Assembly (NCBI GenBank): GCA_028571685.1 | Contig: CM053142.1 | Span: 130,130,796 to 130,194,795, forward strand | DNA length: 64,000 nucleotides | From: Heterohyrax brucei | Lineage: Eukaryota; Chordata; Mammalia; Hyracoidea; Procaviidae | Reading direction: 5' to 3' | In this document: piece after piece, positions 1 to 11,122 of the stretch | Numbering within the stretch: position 1 is the stretch's first letter | How the letters are laid out: every line of letters begins with the position of its first letter | Position numbers and translations under genes: made by a program | The notes under the pieces: generated by a model | Databases searched by the model: none | Seen by the model: only the letters and a program-made list of their open reading frames with translations | Told to the model about the DNA's origin: nothing

Positions 1-446
1 GCATTGTGCCCCACCCCCCAAGAATGTATGTATTGATTTAACTAGGCTAGGAGTCCCAGTATGGTGCAATTCCTCCCATGTGTCGTGAATCCTGCTTCTG
101 TAATGTTAATGAGGGAGAATGGGTAGCAGTTGTGCTGGTAAGGCAGGACTTGTTACCAGCTGTGGAATATAAGGGAAAGAAGTGAGCACAGAGAGTTGGG
201 AATCTCATGCCACCAAAAAGCCAGCACTGAGAGCAGAGTACATCCTTTGGACATGAGGTTCCTGTCCCAGATGCTCTCCTGGAACTTGGACTTAGCCTCC
301 TGGATTGTAACAATTTCTCCTATTGAATGGTCCTGTAACTCTTAAAAGGATTTGCAGCTTACTGGACCATGTCAATAAAGTTTCTCTTCATAGAGCGTTC
401 TACTCATGGTATTTTCTGTCAGAGGAGTACCCAGGTAACTAAAACA
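1..446 (+). mobile_element. MaLR-type 5' LTR (left edge cut by window)
   Basis: The sequence opens about a dozen bases inside an LTR whose consensus-like start is visible in the paired copy at 1466. It has the same late landmarks as the other copies: a stretch resembling cttcctgtcccagatgctct, an AATAAA at about 374 and an end in ctaaaaca. It is followed directly by an internal region and a second LTR in the same orientation, so it is the 5' LTR of a two-LTR element. Family assignment rests on the recognised ERVL-MaLR style of the LTR and internal start. Confidence 0.75.
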
Positions 447-1465
447 GAATTTGGTTACTGAGGGAGTGGAGTGCTACTCTAACAAATACTTAAAATGTGG
501 AAGCGGTTTTAAAACTGAATTGATAGAAGACTCAGAAGGAACTGAGAACTGAGTAGCAGAGGACCATGGCAGCAGCAGAACCAGAGGCAGAGCTGGAACT
601 GACCCATGGAGCAAGAGATCTGGGTGCCTGTGCACAGAGGCTTCCTGGTGGAGTGGGGTGCCTCCAGGCACTTGAATTGGTGGAGCTAGCCTTGCTGACC
701 CACAGAGTAAGAGAGCTGAATGCCTTTGTGCAGCAGGCTTCCTAGCTGAGATGGGTACATCCAGGCACTTGAATCAGATGAGCCACAGAGAGGGCTTTGG
801 AACACTTGTCCCTGCAGGGCAGATGCGGGGCTGAGGCCATGGCCATGAGGCCATAGGAAGCAGACGCTGAAGAGACAAACAGCGTGAGAAGCTGAGCTGC
901 ATGCATTTCGAAAGGTATGGCCATGACCTCAGGGGTTTGAATGGTTGGAACCATGGCGTCCTGTGTTTCTAAGGGTGGAATTGTCACTCGGTTGGACTTA
1001 GGGTGCACCTAAAGCCGATGGGGCAGAGCTTCTGTCCAAGTGGGTCTGAAAGGCAGAGTTGTGGCACAAGGCTGGGGTTCTCCATTCAGGATCCAGAGAG
1101 TTTGGCCAATACCTAGAGTCTAGAGGGCAGGACCATTGTGTGAAATGTCTCAGAAAGTGGAAGATTATTTTCAAAGCTTTGAGGGCTAATATAATGTGTT
1201 CTGCAGACTTGCTGGTTGCCTGTTAATGCCTTCTTTCCCTGCTATTTCTCTCGTTTGTAATGCAATGTCTAACTTGTGCCTGTTCTGCCATTGTAGCTTT
1301 GGAAGCAGATAGGTTGTATTCTAGGTTTCATAGACATAGAAGTGTTTTAAATTTTGGACTTGGAATTGATTTAAGACTTACATGGGATGAACATAATTTT
1401 GCTCTGATGGGATGAATGTGTTACATGTTTCAAAAATGTGATCTGGGGGGTTCCAAAGGGAGGGA
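447..1465 (+). mobile_element. MaLR internal region, non-coding
   Basis: About 1.0 kb lies between two like-oriented LTRs. It starts with ttggttactgagggagtgga, which resembles the usual MaLR internal start (primer-binding region followed by a 'gggagtggggtgctgct'-type stretch). It ends with a purine-rich tract, gttccaaagggaggga, just before the 3' LTR, which fits a polypurine tract. No gag, protease or polymerase homology is visible, and the short frames on either strand are unrelated to retroviral proteins. This is expected for MaLRs, which are non-autonomous and rely on ERVL proteins. Confidence 0.7.
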
Positions 1466-1991
1466 TGTCATGGATTGAATTGTGTTCCCCCCCAAAATAT
1501 GTGTAGCCATGTGGCTTGGCCATGACTCCCAATATTTTATGACTGTCCTTCATTTTGTGATTTCCCCTTGCTGTATGTTAGAGGATTAGGGAGTGACTGT
1601 AAATTCCTTCCTAAGATCATTCCCTGCTCCACGGTAAAGTGAGTTTCCCTGGAGTATGGCTTAAAGTACCCTTAATCCTCTCATCCTACAAGAGATAAAA
1701 GGAAAGAGAAGCAGGCAGAGAACTGGGAACCTCACATCATCAAGAAAGCACCACGAGGAGAAGAGAATGTCCTCCAAACATGAGGTTCCTGTATCAACAT
1801 GCTCCCTGAACAAAGCCTGATGCAACACAAGAACTTTCTTCCAGAACCGACTAGGAGGAAAGCCTTCCCCTGGAACGGACATCCTGAATTTGGACTTCTA
1901 GCCTACTGGACTGTGCAAGAATAAATTTTCCTTTGTTAAAGCCATCCACTCTGTGGTGTTTCTGTTAGAGCTGCACTAGCTGACTAAAACA
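1466..1991 (+). mobile_element. MaLR-type 3' LTR
   Basis: A 526-bp LTR runs from tgtcatggattgaattgtg to ctgactaaaaca, so it keeps the TG...CA ends. A polyadenylation signal AATAAA lies at about 1920. It matches the solo LTR at 9110-9634 over its whole length. Together with 1-1465 it makes the only two-LTR MaLR in the window. Confidence 0.8.
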
Positions 1992-2029
1992 GCCACTGAA
2001 AACTTGGTGGTAGTAGTAAACACTTCTAC

Positions 2030-2086
2030 TCTGACATGCATGAGGTCGCCATGAGATGGAGCCATTTCTGTGACAACTGGTAGCCA
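2030..2086 (+). repeat. Possible AfroSINE 3' fragment
   Basis: A short piece (catgaggtcgccatgaga) resembles the 3' part of the AfroSINE or RTE tail. It is too short and diverged to assign firmly. The remaining sequence to 2740 shows no element or gene that I recognise. Confidence 0.3.
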
Positions 2087-2743
2087 AAAGCGAAGTGTCA
2101 GCCAAAAGTGAAGTAAAAAAAATTCACCTATAGCATACCCACTGACAGCATTGTGTTCATTATGTATTGTTTCATTAATAGTCCATTTCCTCCACCCCCA
2201 ATATGAAATGAGAAATTACTTGTGTTTCCAAATCTGACTTTCCTTAAGCAAACCTAAAAGGGTAGAACAAGGTGTGAAGGTCAGTGTAAGAGGTCTTGCC
2301 TCTAACTTGTTCCTCAGTGAGTTCATCTTTCAAGGCTGATGGCAGGGGTCATTTACTTTCTTATATATAGTCAAAAGGGAAGATCATTAATGTTTCTAGA
2401 CCTGAGAGAAAAAAAGGCATTTTTATTTGGTATATTATGGGATATGTATCAACTCCTGAAATGACTTGTACCTAGTGATGTAAAATTTTTAGACTCACAG
2501 AGGCTGACATTGCAAAAGCCTCTCGAGTTGCTAAGATGATGTACAGACACACAGCAGGTATCTGGGTGTCTGCATTTTTATCATTTTGTGATAAAGCTGT
2601 AGTTAGTAATTGTTAGAATAGTATTTAGAAGTGGTTGACTTTTAGGCTGGGATTCAGATCACATTCTTTCTCTACTACTAAAATCTCTTCAGTGCCCTCC
2701 CACTGAAACTAGAATAAAAATACCAATATCCTTACAAATTATA

Positions 2744-2917
2744 AACAACCACAACAACCACAGCAACCCATTGCTGTTGAGTTGATTCCAACTCAGAGGA
2801 GCCCTATAGGACAGAATAGAACTGACCTATAGTTTCCAATGAGTGCCTGGTGGATTTGAACTGCTGACTTTTTGATTAGCAGCTGTAGCATTTAAGCACT
2901 ACAGCACCAGCGTTTCC
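2744..2917 (-). mobile_element. AfroSINE
   Basis: On the minus strand this is a complete SINE: the plus strand reads tail (cccattgctgttgagttgat), middle (gtggatttgaactgctgac) and head (gcaccagcgtttcc). Likely target-site duplications are ccttacaaattata at 2730-2743 and ccttataaattaca at 2916-2929, with two mismatches. Confidence 0.85.
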
Positions 2918-3061
2918 TTATAAATTACAAGCCTCTATATTCTGGTCTTTCCTTATTCTCCAGTCTTCTCTTCCCCATTGATTTACTAGGCCCACAATAA
3001 AGAAAGAGAGAGAAAAAAAGAGGAATGAAGGCGAGAGGAGAGGAGGCCGGCCGGCAGGGCC

Positions 3062-3212
3062 AGCCTGCCTTCGAGTCAATTCTGACAAATAGTGACACTA
3101 CAGGACAGAATAGAACTGTCTCATAGGGTTTCCAAGGTGTAAAGCTGGTGGATTCGAACTGCTGAACTTTTGGTTAGCAGCCAAGCTCTTAACCACTCCA
3201 CTAGGATTTCCC
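3062..3212 (-). mobile_element. AfroSINE
   Basis: A minus-strand SINE carries the tail part (cgagtcaattctgacaaata), body (gacagaatagaactgtctca) and head (aaccactccactaggatttc). It follows a purine-rich stretch at 3000-3050. Confidence 0.8.
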
Positions 3213-3808
3213 ACCAGCATTGTTTTTTTTCCCCTAGAACATTCTAAACTTGTTCTAATTTCAAGACGTTTACAATTCCAGGCCTGTCTTAACTCCAAAT
3301 GCCCCATTCTCATTGCGGTCTTTCCCCTCTAGCCATATTTTCTGAAATAGTGCCCTATTCCAATTACTGTCTTATATGTCATTATCACCCTACTTTATTT
3401 CCTTCATGGTAATGTTAAAAGTCAGTATCTTTTTTCTTTTTTTTTTTTCTTGAGCTGTTTTGTTCACTAACAGCTCCCAAAATAGGAACTTTGTCTTGGT
3501 CACTGTAGCACCTCTGTCAGCTAGGACAGCATGTGACACACAGCAGAATTCAAAATACAGCTGTTGAATGAGACATATGGATCCTATTGGTTCATTCTTT
3601 GCCAACATCATAATGCAAATGTATCTTTTATTCTCCAGTCTTTCTTTTTCATTGTCCAGCTTTTGCATGCATGTGAGATCATTGAAAATACCATTTCTGT
3701 GTCAGGGGCACCTTAGTCATCAAAGTGACATTTTTGCTTTTTAATAGTTTAAAGAGGCAAAGAATAGTGAATATATTGCAGACTTGCAGAAGAATGAAAA
3801 AAATTTTT
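3213..3808. other. Unassigned, no gene seen
   Basis: AT-rich sequence with a T-run at about 3428-3450. The minus-strand frame at 3390-3668 looks like a chance open frame and has no family motif. Confidence 0.5.
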
Positions 3809-4319
3809 CATCTTAGTTATCGAGGGCCACTATAACAGAAATAGCACAAATGAATGGCTTTAACAAATAAAACTTTGTTCTCTTGCACTCTAGTGGCCTA
3901 GAAGACCAAGTTTAGGGCATCAGCTCTAGGGAAAGCCTTTCTGTCTGTTGGCTCTGTAGGCAAGTCTCTCATCAAACTTCCCTAGGTCTAGGAGCTTCTC
4001 TGCACAGGAACCTTAGGTCCAAAGGATTTACTTTGCTCCCAGCACTCCTTTTTTAGTAATATGAGGTCCTTATGTTTCTGTGCTCATTTCTCTTTTTTAT
4101 ATCTAAAAAGAGATTGGCTTAAGATACAGTCCAATCTTGCAGATTGAGTCCTGCCTCAATATGACTGCTGCTATTTCCACCTCATTAAGATCATAGAGGC
4201 AGGGTGTACAACACATAGGAAAATCACATCAGATGACAACAGAATGTTGGGATACTGGAAATCTTGGCCTAGCCAAATTGATACACCTATTTTTGGGTAA
4301 CACATTTCAGTCCATGACA
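3809..4319 (-). mobile_element. MaLR LTR, antisense
   Basis: This is the reverse complement of the same LTR family as 9110-9634. It begins tcttagttatcgagggccac, passes the reversed polyadenylation area (aacaaataaaactttg) and ends acatttcagtccatgaca. The outermost bases are mutated, and flanking T-rich sequence makes target duplications uncertain. An RTE 3' end begins about 15 bp to the right. Confidence 0.8.
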
Positions 4320-4334
4320 TCTTTCTTGGAAGAA

Positions 4335-4626
4335 ATAGAGATGGAATACTCTTTAGAAGCAAAGATGATAGACCTTCCTCTTACATATTTTGGACATATT
4401 ATCAGGAGGTACCGGTCCCTGGAGAAGGCCAATTATGGCTAGTAAAGTAGGGTGTCAGCATAACAGTGGAAGGCTGCCAATAAAATGGACTGACACAGTG
4501 GCTATAAGAATTGGCTCATGTATAACAACAGTTGCAAGGATGGCTTAAGGACTGGGCAAAGGTGTGTGCTGTTACACATGGGGTCTCTGTGGGTTGATGC
4601 TGATTCGATGACACCTAACAGCAATA
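4335..4626 (+). mobile_element. RTE (BovB-type) LINE 3' end, sense
   Basis: A frame reads ...EYSLEAKM...LTYFGHII...SLEKA, the conserved C-terminal block of RTE/BovB reverse transcriptases (family motif LTYFGHI). The 3' tail follows, ending gattcgatgacacctaacag. It is 5'-truncated, as is usual for LINE insertions, and the frame is closed at 4442 by a stop. Confidence 0.75.
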
Positions 4627-5849
4627 TTAGCTAGTATGGATTTAGAATATAAATCATTTGCGATTATGAACATGGGAGATTCATGGTGTACATATTTTTG
4701 GAACAGGGACAACAACAAAAGTCACGAAAGCAATGTGAACTCTTGCTATAGGCATCTCTACCTACAGTGGGTGACTTGGGGTGGGTGGGCTGAAATTAAG
4801 TTATACATTTAGTTGATGAATTTGTGAAGTTAATTGTTAAAAAAAATCCTCAGGAGAGTACCCTTCAGTTGCCCACCTTTATTGACCACCCTCAGGTTCT
4901 CAGCTGTATCAGGAGATAGACCTTCCTCCACATGCCTGAGGCTCTGCCCTCGGCAGAAAGACACCAAGACTTTTATCACCATTTCTCCTTGGAAACAACT
5001 CTGAGCACCGGGGGAGGTGGGTAGTGGTGGTGGTCTTTGTCCTCTCAGGGAGGTATTGATATGGGGGAACAGAAAGATATCTGGCTGGGGCTGGAGAGTG
5101 GGGAATTTCACCCTGCAACAGAGCCGTGTAGAAGAATACAATTTCTAGACGAGTTTTGATCTGAGCCTTTTATCACAAGTAAGCCCTACAGCTGTCTCAT
5201 TTGTAATTTAGGGACTTCGTATAATGTGCCTCTCAGGGACTCTGGCCTTGACAAAATAAAATATGGACCACAGAGTACATAATGTAGAGTTTCAAAAAAT
5301 AAATAGGATGATTCTGCTGGCTCTGCTCATCATGATAACCCTGAAATACGGTGAAGGGCAGGCCAGGTCCACATTCAAATGTTCCCACACTGGAACACTT
5401 GAAGAAATAAATACCTCATGCTGTTGACAGAATCTTTACCTTGTCCTTCTTCCCATAGACACAAGCCCTGCGACATCAAATTTCAAAAGTTCAGAAAGAT
5501 GTAGATGGCTGCAAACAGCTCCATTTTATTTGTATCACTGTGCTCTCAGAAGTGAACTCATCCGACCTAACGGCCTTTGTTGGGAAACTGCTCCAGTGCT
5601 TTCCCTTTTATTTCCAGAAGAAGGAAGAGGTTTTTTCGTATTTCACCCTTACACTTGAGGAAGCTATTTGGGGCAATCATTGTTTAGCCTCGGACTGGCT
5701 GCTCCTCATTATTCCTTGAAGAAGCAAGGCCCTGTGGTCCTTGATAAACACTCAGAAAGACTGAGCGATCTTGCTTCTTGCAAGAGTATGGTCTCTATAT
5801 GAAATGATACTGGCAAAGAGTGTGCTTCTTGACTTAAGTATATGAATGA
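4627..5849. other. Unassigned, no gene seen
   Basis: No recognisable repeat family, exon or RNA. Open frames here (such as 4830-5141 on the minus strand) are low-complexity or lack family motifs. Confidence 0.5.
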
Positions 5850-6060
5850 GGCTAACTGAGCATCTTCTGTCCAGAGATGAGATGAGAGTGCAAAAGGGGC
5901 AGGAGCTGGTTGAATGGCCACAGGAAATACAGGGTAGAAAGGAGAAGTGTGCTGTCACAGGGTGGGAGAGCAGCTAGTGTTACACAGTAGTGTGTTTGCA
6001 AGACAAATTGACTCGAATTGTAAACTTTCACTCAGAGCACAATAAAATGTTTTTTAAAAA
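5850..6060 (+). mobile_element. L1 3' UTR end, sense (short)
   Basis: This stretch parallels 22590-22768: both contain gaaaggag...gtgtgctgtca, then gagagcag, then a stretch like ttgtaaactttcactcagag, then cacaataaaa and an A/T-rich tail. The shared end with a terminal AATAAA and A-tail marks a LINE-1 3' terminus. The 5' limit is approximate. Confidence 0.6.
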
Positions 6061-6840
6061 AGGTGGGGTCTCCAGCCAGCTGGGAGGATGCCGAGTGACC
6101 CACAGAACCCGCTCTAGGCTGGCTGCTAAGGTGTGCTGGCGGGTCCGCAGGCACCCTTGTTTCCTTCTTTGGCGCGGCAGCAGCTGTCTTCCCATGGGAG
6201 GCACACAGTCTGCGGGGAGAGGGAGTTCCCGCTTGTCAGTCTTCCTTTTTCCTACCTTTCCACAGCCCAGAGAATTCTTTCCATCCTTTTATTTTGCTTT
6301 TGCTCTTCATTTAGTGATCCATGGCTCTTAGGCCATTTTGCCCTGCCTTGGTCTATGATAACTGTCCCCAAACACAGTCATTGGGTAGGAAACTGGGTCC
6401 TGGTTTCTGGATCACGTCTGTTTTATTTGCTATCTTTTAATAACTGCGGAATCTGTGACCACTGGCGCATGTAGCTTCCTCTTTCAGCCCAGTGTTCTGT
6501 CTTCCATAAAAGGGTTAACCTTAAACAGGGCGTCTGTCGGGCAAGGCGCTGGGCTGTCTCTGCACAGGCTGATTGGCTGCAGGGCTTACCATATTAGGAA
6601 TGTGCGAAGTGAAGACTGGACTCCCCCTAACACAGCCGGAGCTCCTGTCAGTCTGAGAGGAAGGAGCTATATTTAGTAACACATGCAGGGGAGTAGGTAG
6701 CAGTTTAAATGTGGGAATAGATTGCTGGAATGCAGAAGTGCAGTCAATCTCTATTCCAATTCCAATGAAAGATCTAAGCTGAGGCTCTAGGGGAGAGCTG
6801 GGTGCTTCCCTCTCTCCCTCCAAATTGTCTGGATGGTATC
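6061..6840. other. Non-repetitive GC-richer island
   Basis: About 780 bp without a recognisable repeat. It contrasts with its AT-rich, repeat-filled surroundings and has several CpGs in 6080-6240 and 6530-6640. Two overlapping frames at 5990-6474 are open for 113 codons each but show no family motif, and I do not call a gene. It contains the motif cluster described at 6570-6740. Confidence 0.5.
6570..6740. promoter_or_regulatory. Candidate muscle-type enhancer/promoter motif cluster
   Basis: Within 165 bp I see five motifs. These are an inverted CCAAT box (gattgg, 6571-6576), a perfect SRF CArG box CCATATTAGG (6589-6598), a MEF2-consensus CTATATTTAG (6667-6676), an E-box CACATG (6680-6685) and two TEAD/MCAT cores ggaatg (6597-6602 and 6727-6732). 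These factors act together in smooth, cardiac and skeletal muscle genes. Motif co-occurrence is seen directly; enhancer function is inference. Short motifs can occur by chance, although CArG and MEF2 perfect matches this close together are uncommon. Confidence 0.4.
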
Positions 6841-7603
6841 TTTCTCAAGCTGAGGAAGAATAGTTCAGTCTCTGTCGTCTCTCCTGCTTTTTAACATGGA
6901 GGAAAGGAAACGTGATTATTGAATGAAATATTAACTTGGAATGTTTTAAAAAGACCTCACCTCTTTTCCCATATTAGATTAACTAACCACTAATTGACTG
7001 GACAGCAACTGGATTTTTAATATTCCGAGTGGGATGATTTTATTACTTCATGATTTCTGTCCTTGGGAAATAGATGAAAGGAATTCATCTGCCTGCTTTT
7101 ATATATTTATTGGTATAAAAAATTTTTATTTTGTGTTACCAAGGTCCTTGGATCTAGAAATGTCTTCTATTTGGAAATAGTTGTAAAATTAAAACATAAT
7201 TATTATTAAGTGTGAGCTGATTTTCCTTTAAGAAGCTACAAATTTATACAAAATAGTAGGATTCTACTACAGTAAAAATTAAAGAAAAATAGCCTGCTAG
7301 ATAAAGTCATTAACTCATTGGCTCATATGCAAGTTAATGCCTCGTTAATCCATTTATGGTACTTCTGTTTTAAGAAAAATGTGTTTATCCCAGAAGGATC
7401 AGTTCCAGCATTTGCTGTCTCTCTCTCTCTCTCTGTTTCCTCACTCCTTTCTTCCCTCTCTCCTAACCTAATTTGCCATTTCCCTTCATTGAGACTTTAG
7501 GTTGAACCAACTGACCAAGCTCTTCTGCAAGTCTAAAGTTGGTAAACATTTAGAAGATGAGATTCTTTTTGTTTTCCGTATTCATATGTGCTATTAACCT
7601 TCC
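6841..7603. other. Unassigned, no gene seen
   Basis: AT-rich sequence with a short TC run at about 7420-7436. No exon or repeat family recognised. Confidence 0.5.
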
Positions 7604-7806
7604 TGGATCCCTGGTTGCATAGTGGCTAAGGTGTCAGGCTGCTAACTGAAAACTCTGTGGTTCAAATCCACCAGCTGCTCCATAGGAGAAAGCTGTGGCA
7701 GTCTGTTTTATGGATTTACAAGTTTGGAAATCCTATGGAGTAGTTCTCTATCTTATAGGATTGCTATGAATTGTAATCAACTCCATGGCAGCGGGTTTGG
7801 TTTCTT
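7604..7806 (+). mobile_element. AfroSINE, long variant
   Basis: Sense SINE with head (ccctggttgcatagtggcta), B-box region (gttcaaatccaccagctg), the extra middle segment typical of the long variant (agaaagctgtggcagtctg) and tail (tcaactccatggcagcgggt). Confidence 0.85.
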
Positions 7807-8735
7807 TGTTGTACTAATCCTTTGGTTTCCCTAGATTATTTGGTAGTTGCAAGAGAGAGTTCTAGTCAAAATATCTCCTAGGCCTAAAGTTTCATTTGGG
7901 AAGTTCATTTGAATAAAAAGTCAAAGCTGTTTGCATGTTTAACCACCATCCACTATAGCAGAATGCTTTCACTTCAGAGGTTCAGCTAGGATGAAATGAT
8001 GTGGCCATTTAGATGACTTTGGCTGAAATTAGCAAATTGCTATCCAGTCTAATTACGTGTGCTTTGACTAGAACTGCAAACAGTGTGGTAAATCAAAGGC
8101 CTTTTAGATAATGCAAAAGGATGTTTGGGGATCCCATTAGGAAAAGAACCTGGAGGAATTTCACTGGGTCAGCATATGCAGCTTACGTGCAGTGATGGGG
8201 CTCAGAGTTACTATTCAGCACATGTGCACACAGCCAAATGAGGTGTCCACTGGGGCCAGAAATGGAAGGAAGTGTGAAACTTGGCACTTTAATTCAAGCT
8301 CTGAGGTGGGGCAGACATTGGCCACAGAAGCAGAGCGTCAACTCGGAGGGAAAGAAGAGTCGTCAGGAAGGCTAAACCTTTTGTACTAACAGCTAGGAAA
8401 GGGAGCCAAGAATAAGCTGGTGGTAAGGAGAGACCCCATCAGATATAATGGGCAGAGGGATCAATGAAGCCAGTCAGGGAGGCAGCGTTTAGAGATTCAG
8501 GCAGGCAGTCAAGGTTGGTGAGGTCAGCCAAGCAGGTGCCAGGCTCCCAGGTCTAGAAGAGCAGATACCGTGGCGTGGCAGTTAGAGGGGAGGGGAAGAG
8601 ACGGTGACTGTAAGGCAGAGATTAACTTATTGATGACATAAATACTGAAGATTTCAAAACAGGGGTTCAGGTATAAACCAATCAGCAAGAATCTAGCTTC
8701 CCAATAATTACAATGAATAATAATGATATGATAAC
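7807..8735. other. Unassigned, no gene seen
   Basis: No recognisable repeat or exon. The frames at 8192-8389 (+) and 8524-8748 (-) carry no motif and the latter runs into the next SINE. Confidence 0.5.
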
Positions 8736-8890
8736 CCAGTGTTGTCAAGTCGATTCTGACTCATAGTGACCCTATAGAACAGAGTAGAACTGCTCCTTAG
8801 GGTTTCCAAGGAACACCTACCTGTCCAAGCTGAACTGCTGACGTCTTGATTAGCAGACATAGCGCTTAACCACTATGCCACCAGTGTTCC
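8736..8890 (-). mobile_element. AfroSINE
   Basis: Complete antisense copy running from gttgtcaagtcgattctgac to accactatgccaccagtgtt. Confidence 0.9.
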
Positions 8891-8914
8891 CATGATTATG
8901 ATAACTAATGTCAA

Positions 8915-9104
8915 TTAACTATTGTATGCCAAGCATTGAAAACACGGAGCTAACATGTTGCATGCACTGTCTCATCTTATTTTTATAGCAGCTCAATGAA
9001 GCTGACTGTCTTATTTTTATCATTAAATCTCACAAGAAACCAAGCCACAGAGAGGTATTTGGCTAATAGCAAGTGGTGGAGCTGAGATTCATATTCAGAT
9101 GTCT
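8915..9104 (-). mobile_element. MIR, antisense
   Basis: The order is that of a reversed MIR: attgtatgccaagcattga, then tctcatcttatttttatagc, then ccacagagaggtatttggct, then agtggtggagctgagattca. It is an ancient tRNA-derived mammalian SINE, well decayed, and ends at the target site of the following LTR. Confidence 0.7.
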
Positions 9105-9109
9105 TTACT

Positions 9110-9634
9110 TGTCATGGTTTGAATTGTGTCCCCCCAAAAATATGTGTAGCCACGTGGCTGGGATATGATTCCCAGTATCTTGGGACTCTCCTCCATTGTG
9201 TGGTTTTGCTAAAGTGTATGTTAAAGGATTAGGGTGGGGATGTAGATTCCCGCATAGAATTACTTCCCTGCCCTGCTGTAGGGGGAGTTTCCCTGGAGTA
9301 TGGCTTGCCCCACCCTTGATGCTTTCAGCTTGCAAGAGATAAAAGGGAAAGAGAAACAAAGGACAATTGAGAACCTCGATACCATCAAGCAAGCAGCACC
9401 GGGAGGAGAGCATGTCCTTCAGACCAGAGGTTCTTGCGCCAAGACACTCCCTGGACAAAGACTGATGCGATACCGGACTTTCCTCCAGAGCTGACAAGGG
9501 GAAAGCCTTCCCCTATAGTGGTCACCCTGAATATGGACTTGCAACCTACCGGACTGTACAAGAATAAATCTTTCTTTGTTAAAGCCATCCACTCTGTGGC
9601 ATTTCTGTTAGAGCAGCCCTAGCTGACTAAAACA
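9110..9634 (+). mobile_element. MaLR solo LTR with 5-bp target duplication
   Basis: Runs from tgtcatggtttgaattgtg to ctgactaaaaca (525 bp). It is flanked by perfect ttact at 9105-9109 and 9635-9639, the 5-bp duplication expected for ERVL/MaLR integration. AATAAA lies at about 9564. No internal region is present, so it is a solo LTR left by LTR-LTR recombination. It overlaps several short open frames that are not genes. Confidence 0.88.
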
Positions 9635-9764
9635 TTACTAGATCCTAAAAACTGGACTGCTTTATCACACTAACTCCCCAAATGTTACAGATCTTGAAAC
9701 AAGTTTGTGACTTGATCTTAAGAGATAGAAGCTCTGTTTCCAGAACTATTTTCTTACAACAAGT

Positions 9765-10260
9765 TAGAACTGATGCTGTTATTTATTAGACACAAGTGAA
9801 TATTTTATGCAAGGCACTGGGCTAAGTACTGGAACTGCAGAGATGAATTTGACACAGTCCCTCAGGGAATATTGCAGTAGACAAATACACAGTGCAGTAA
9901 GTGCCCATAGAACCTGGAATTAAGGGGAATGGGGTAACAAGGATGAAAGGAACAAAAAAAGAGGAGGCTTAAGGAGAGTTGAGGGAACACTAAAAGCTCT
10001 CTAGGCTAGCAAGGCAATGAAGGATATTCTTGGTGAACAGGGAGAACTGTTTGGAATTGTAAGTCACCAGGGTCCATCTGCAAAGCAGCCTGGTATGGTT
10101 AGAGTGGTAGGAAATGAACCTGCAAAGGTAGACTGAAGCTAGATTATATAAGGCCTTGAATCTCAGAGTAAGGAGATAGCATCCTTTGAGTCCTGACTGA
10201 GGTCAGGAACCACCTTAGAGCCTTCAGTGATGACTTTGCTGACTAGAGTGAAAAATGGTA
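9765..10260 (+). repeat. Ancient mammalian repeat, family uncertain
   Basis: Contains landmarks of a very common decayed mammalian repeat (gcaaggcactgggctaagta, then agtccctcagggaa, then a later aaggccttgaatctcag). Related sequence occurs at 55030-55300 and 57275-57900. I cannot name the family with certainty. Confidence 0.45.
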
Positions 10261-10404
10261 GCTTGGGGAAAGAGAGATTCCCAGACAAGCAACCAGAAAG
10301 TAGATATAAGATCCAGGTAAGCAGGGTCCAACCCAAAGAATTTGTCTTGTGAGGTTATTAACTGTCTTCTGGAATTAACAGGTAAGCTGTCCTCTGCTGT
10401 AGAA

Positions 10405-10885
10405 TGTCATTGTTTTGTTAGGTGCCGTCAAGTCAGTTTTGACTCATAGCCACCCTATGCACAACAGAACAAAAAACTGCTGGGTTCTGCACTGTGTTGA
10501 CAATCATTTTTATGCTTAAGTCCATTGTGGCGGCTGCTATGTCAATCCGTCTAGTTGAGGATTTTCCTCTTTTTTGCTGACCCTCCACTCTAACAAGCCA
10601 TGATTTCTTTCTCCAGGGACTGATCCCTTCTGACAACATGTCCAAAGTAAGTAAGATGCAGTCTTACCATCTTTGCTTCCAAGGAGCACTCTGATCATAC
10701 TTCTTCCAGAGCAGATCTGTTTGTTCTTTTGGCAGTCCATGCTACATTTAATATTCTTCTCTAACACCACAATTCGAAGATATTGGTTCTTCTGTCTTCC
10801 TTGTTCATTGTCTAGCTTTTGCCTGTGTATGATGTGATCGAAAATACCATGGCTTGAATCAGGTATACCTTAGTCTTCAAGGTAA
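10405..10885 (-). mobile_element. RTE LINE 3' end, antisense
   Basis: Begins with the reversed RTE tail (gttaggtgccgtcaagtcag) and continues through the reversed C-terminal coding block (ttctttctccagggactgat, tccaaagtaagtaagatgca). It is collinear with 25546-26030, 28135-28583 and 50479-50780. The minus-strand frames at 10433-10770 are remnants of the reverse transcriptase C-terminus. Confidence 0.8.
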
Positions 10886-10954
10886 TGTGAAGAGTGCTCT
10901 ATAATACCCCTAGCCACAGGCTAGGTTTAAGTTTCTAATGAAAGCTTGTCTTTG

Positions 10955-11122
10955 ACAAAAAACCAAAACCCTTTGCAGGTGAGTTGTTCTAATTCACAGC
11001 AACCCTAAAAGACAGAGTAGAACTGCCCAGATAGGGTTTGCAAGGAGTTCTTAGTGAATTTGAACAAGCTGACATTTTGGCTAGCAGCCAAACTCTTAAC
11101 CACTGTGCCGTTAGGACTCCTT
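10955..11122 (-). mobile_element. AfroSINE
   Basis: Antisense copy: A-rich tail at aaaaaaccaaaacccttt, body aaaagacagagtagaactgc and head cactgtgccgttaggactcc. Confidence 0.85.

Noticed and set aside
5990..6474. Two overlapping 113-codon frames in the GC-richer island
   Set aside because: Both frames start in or near an L1 3' end and have no recognisable motif. Open frames are expected where GC is higher. The regulatory reading of the island is preferred.
7420..7500. TC-rich run followed by a short frame as a 3' splice site and exon
   Set aside because: The tract is a simple (TC)n repeat, and there is no matching donor site or conserved coding sequence downstream.
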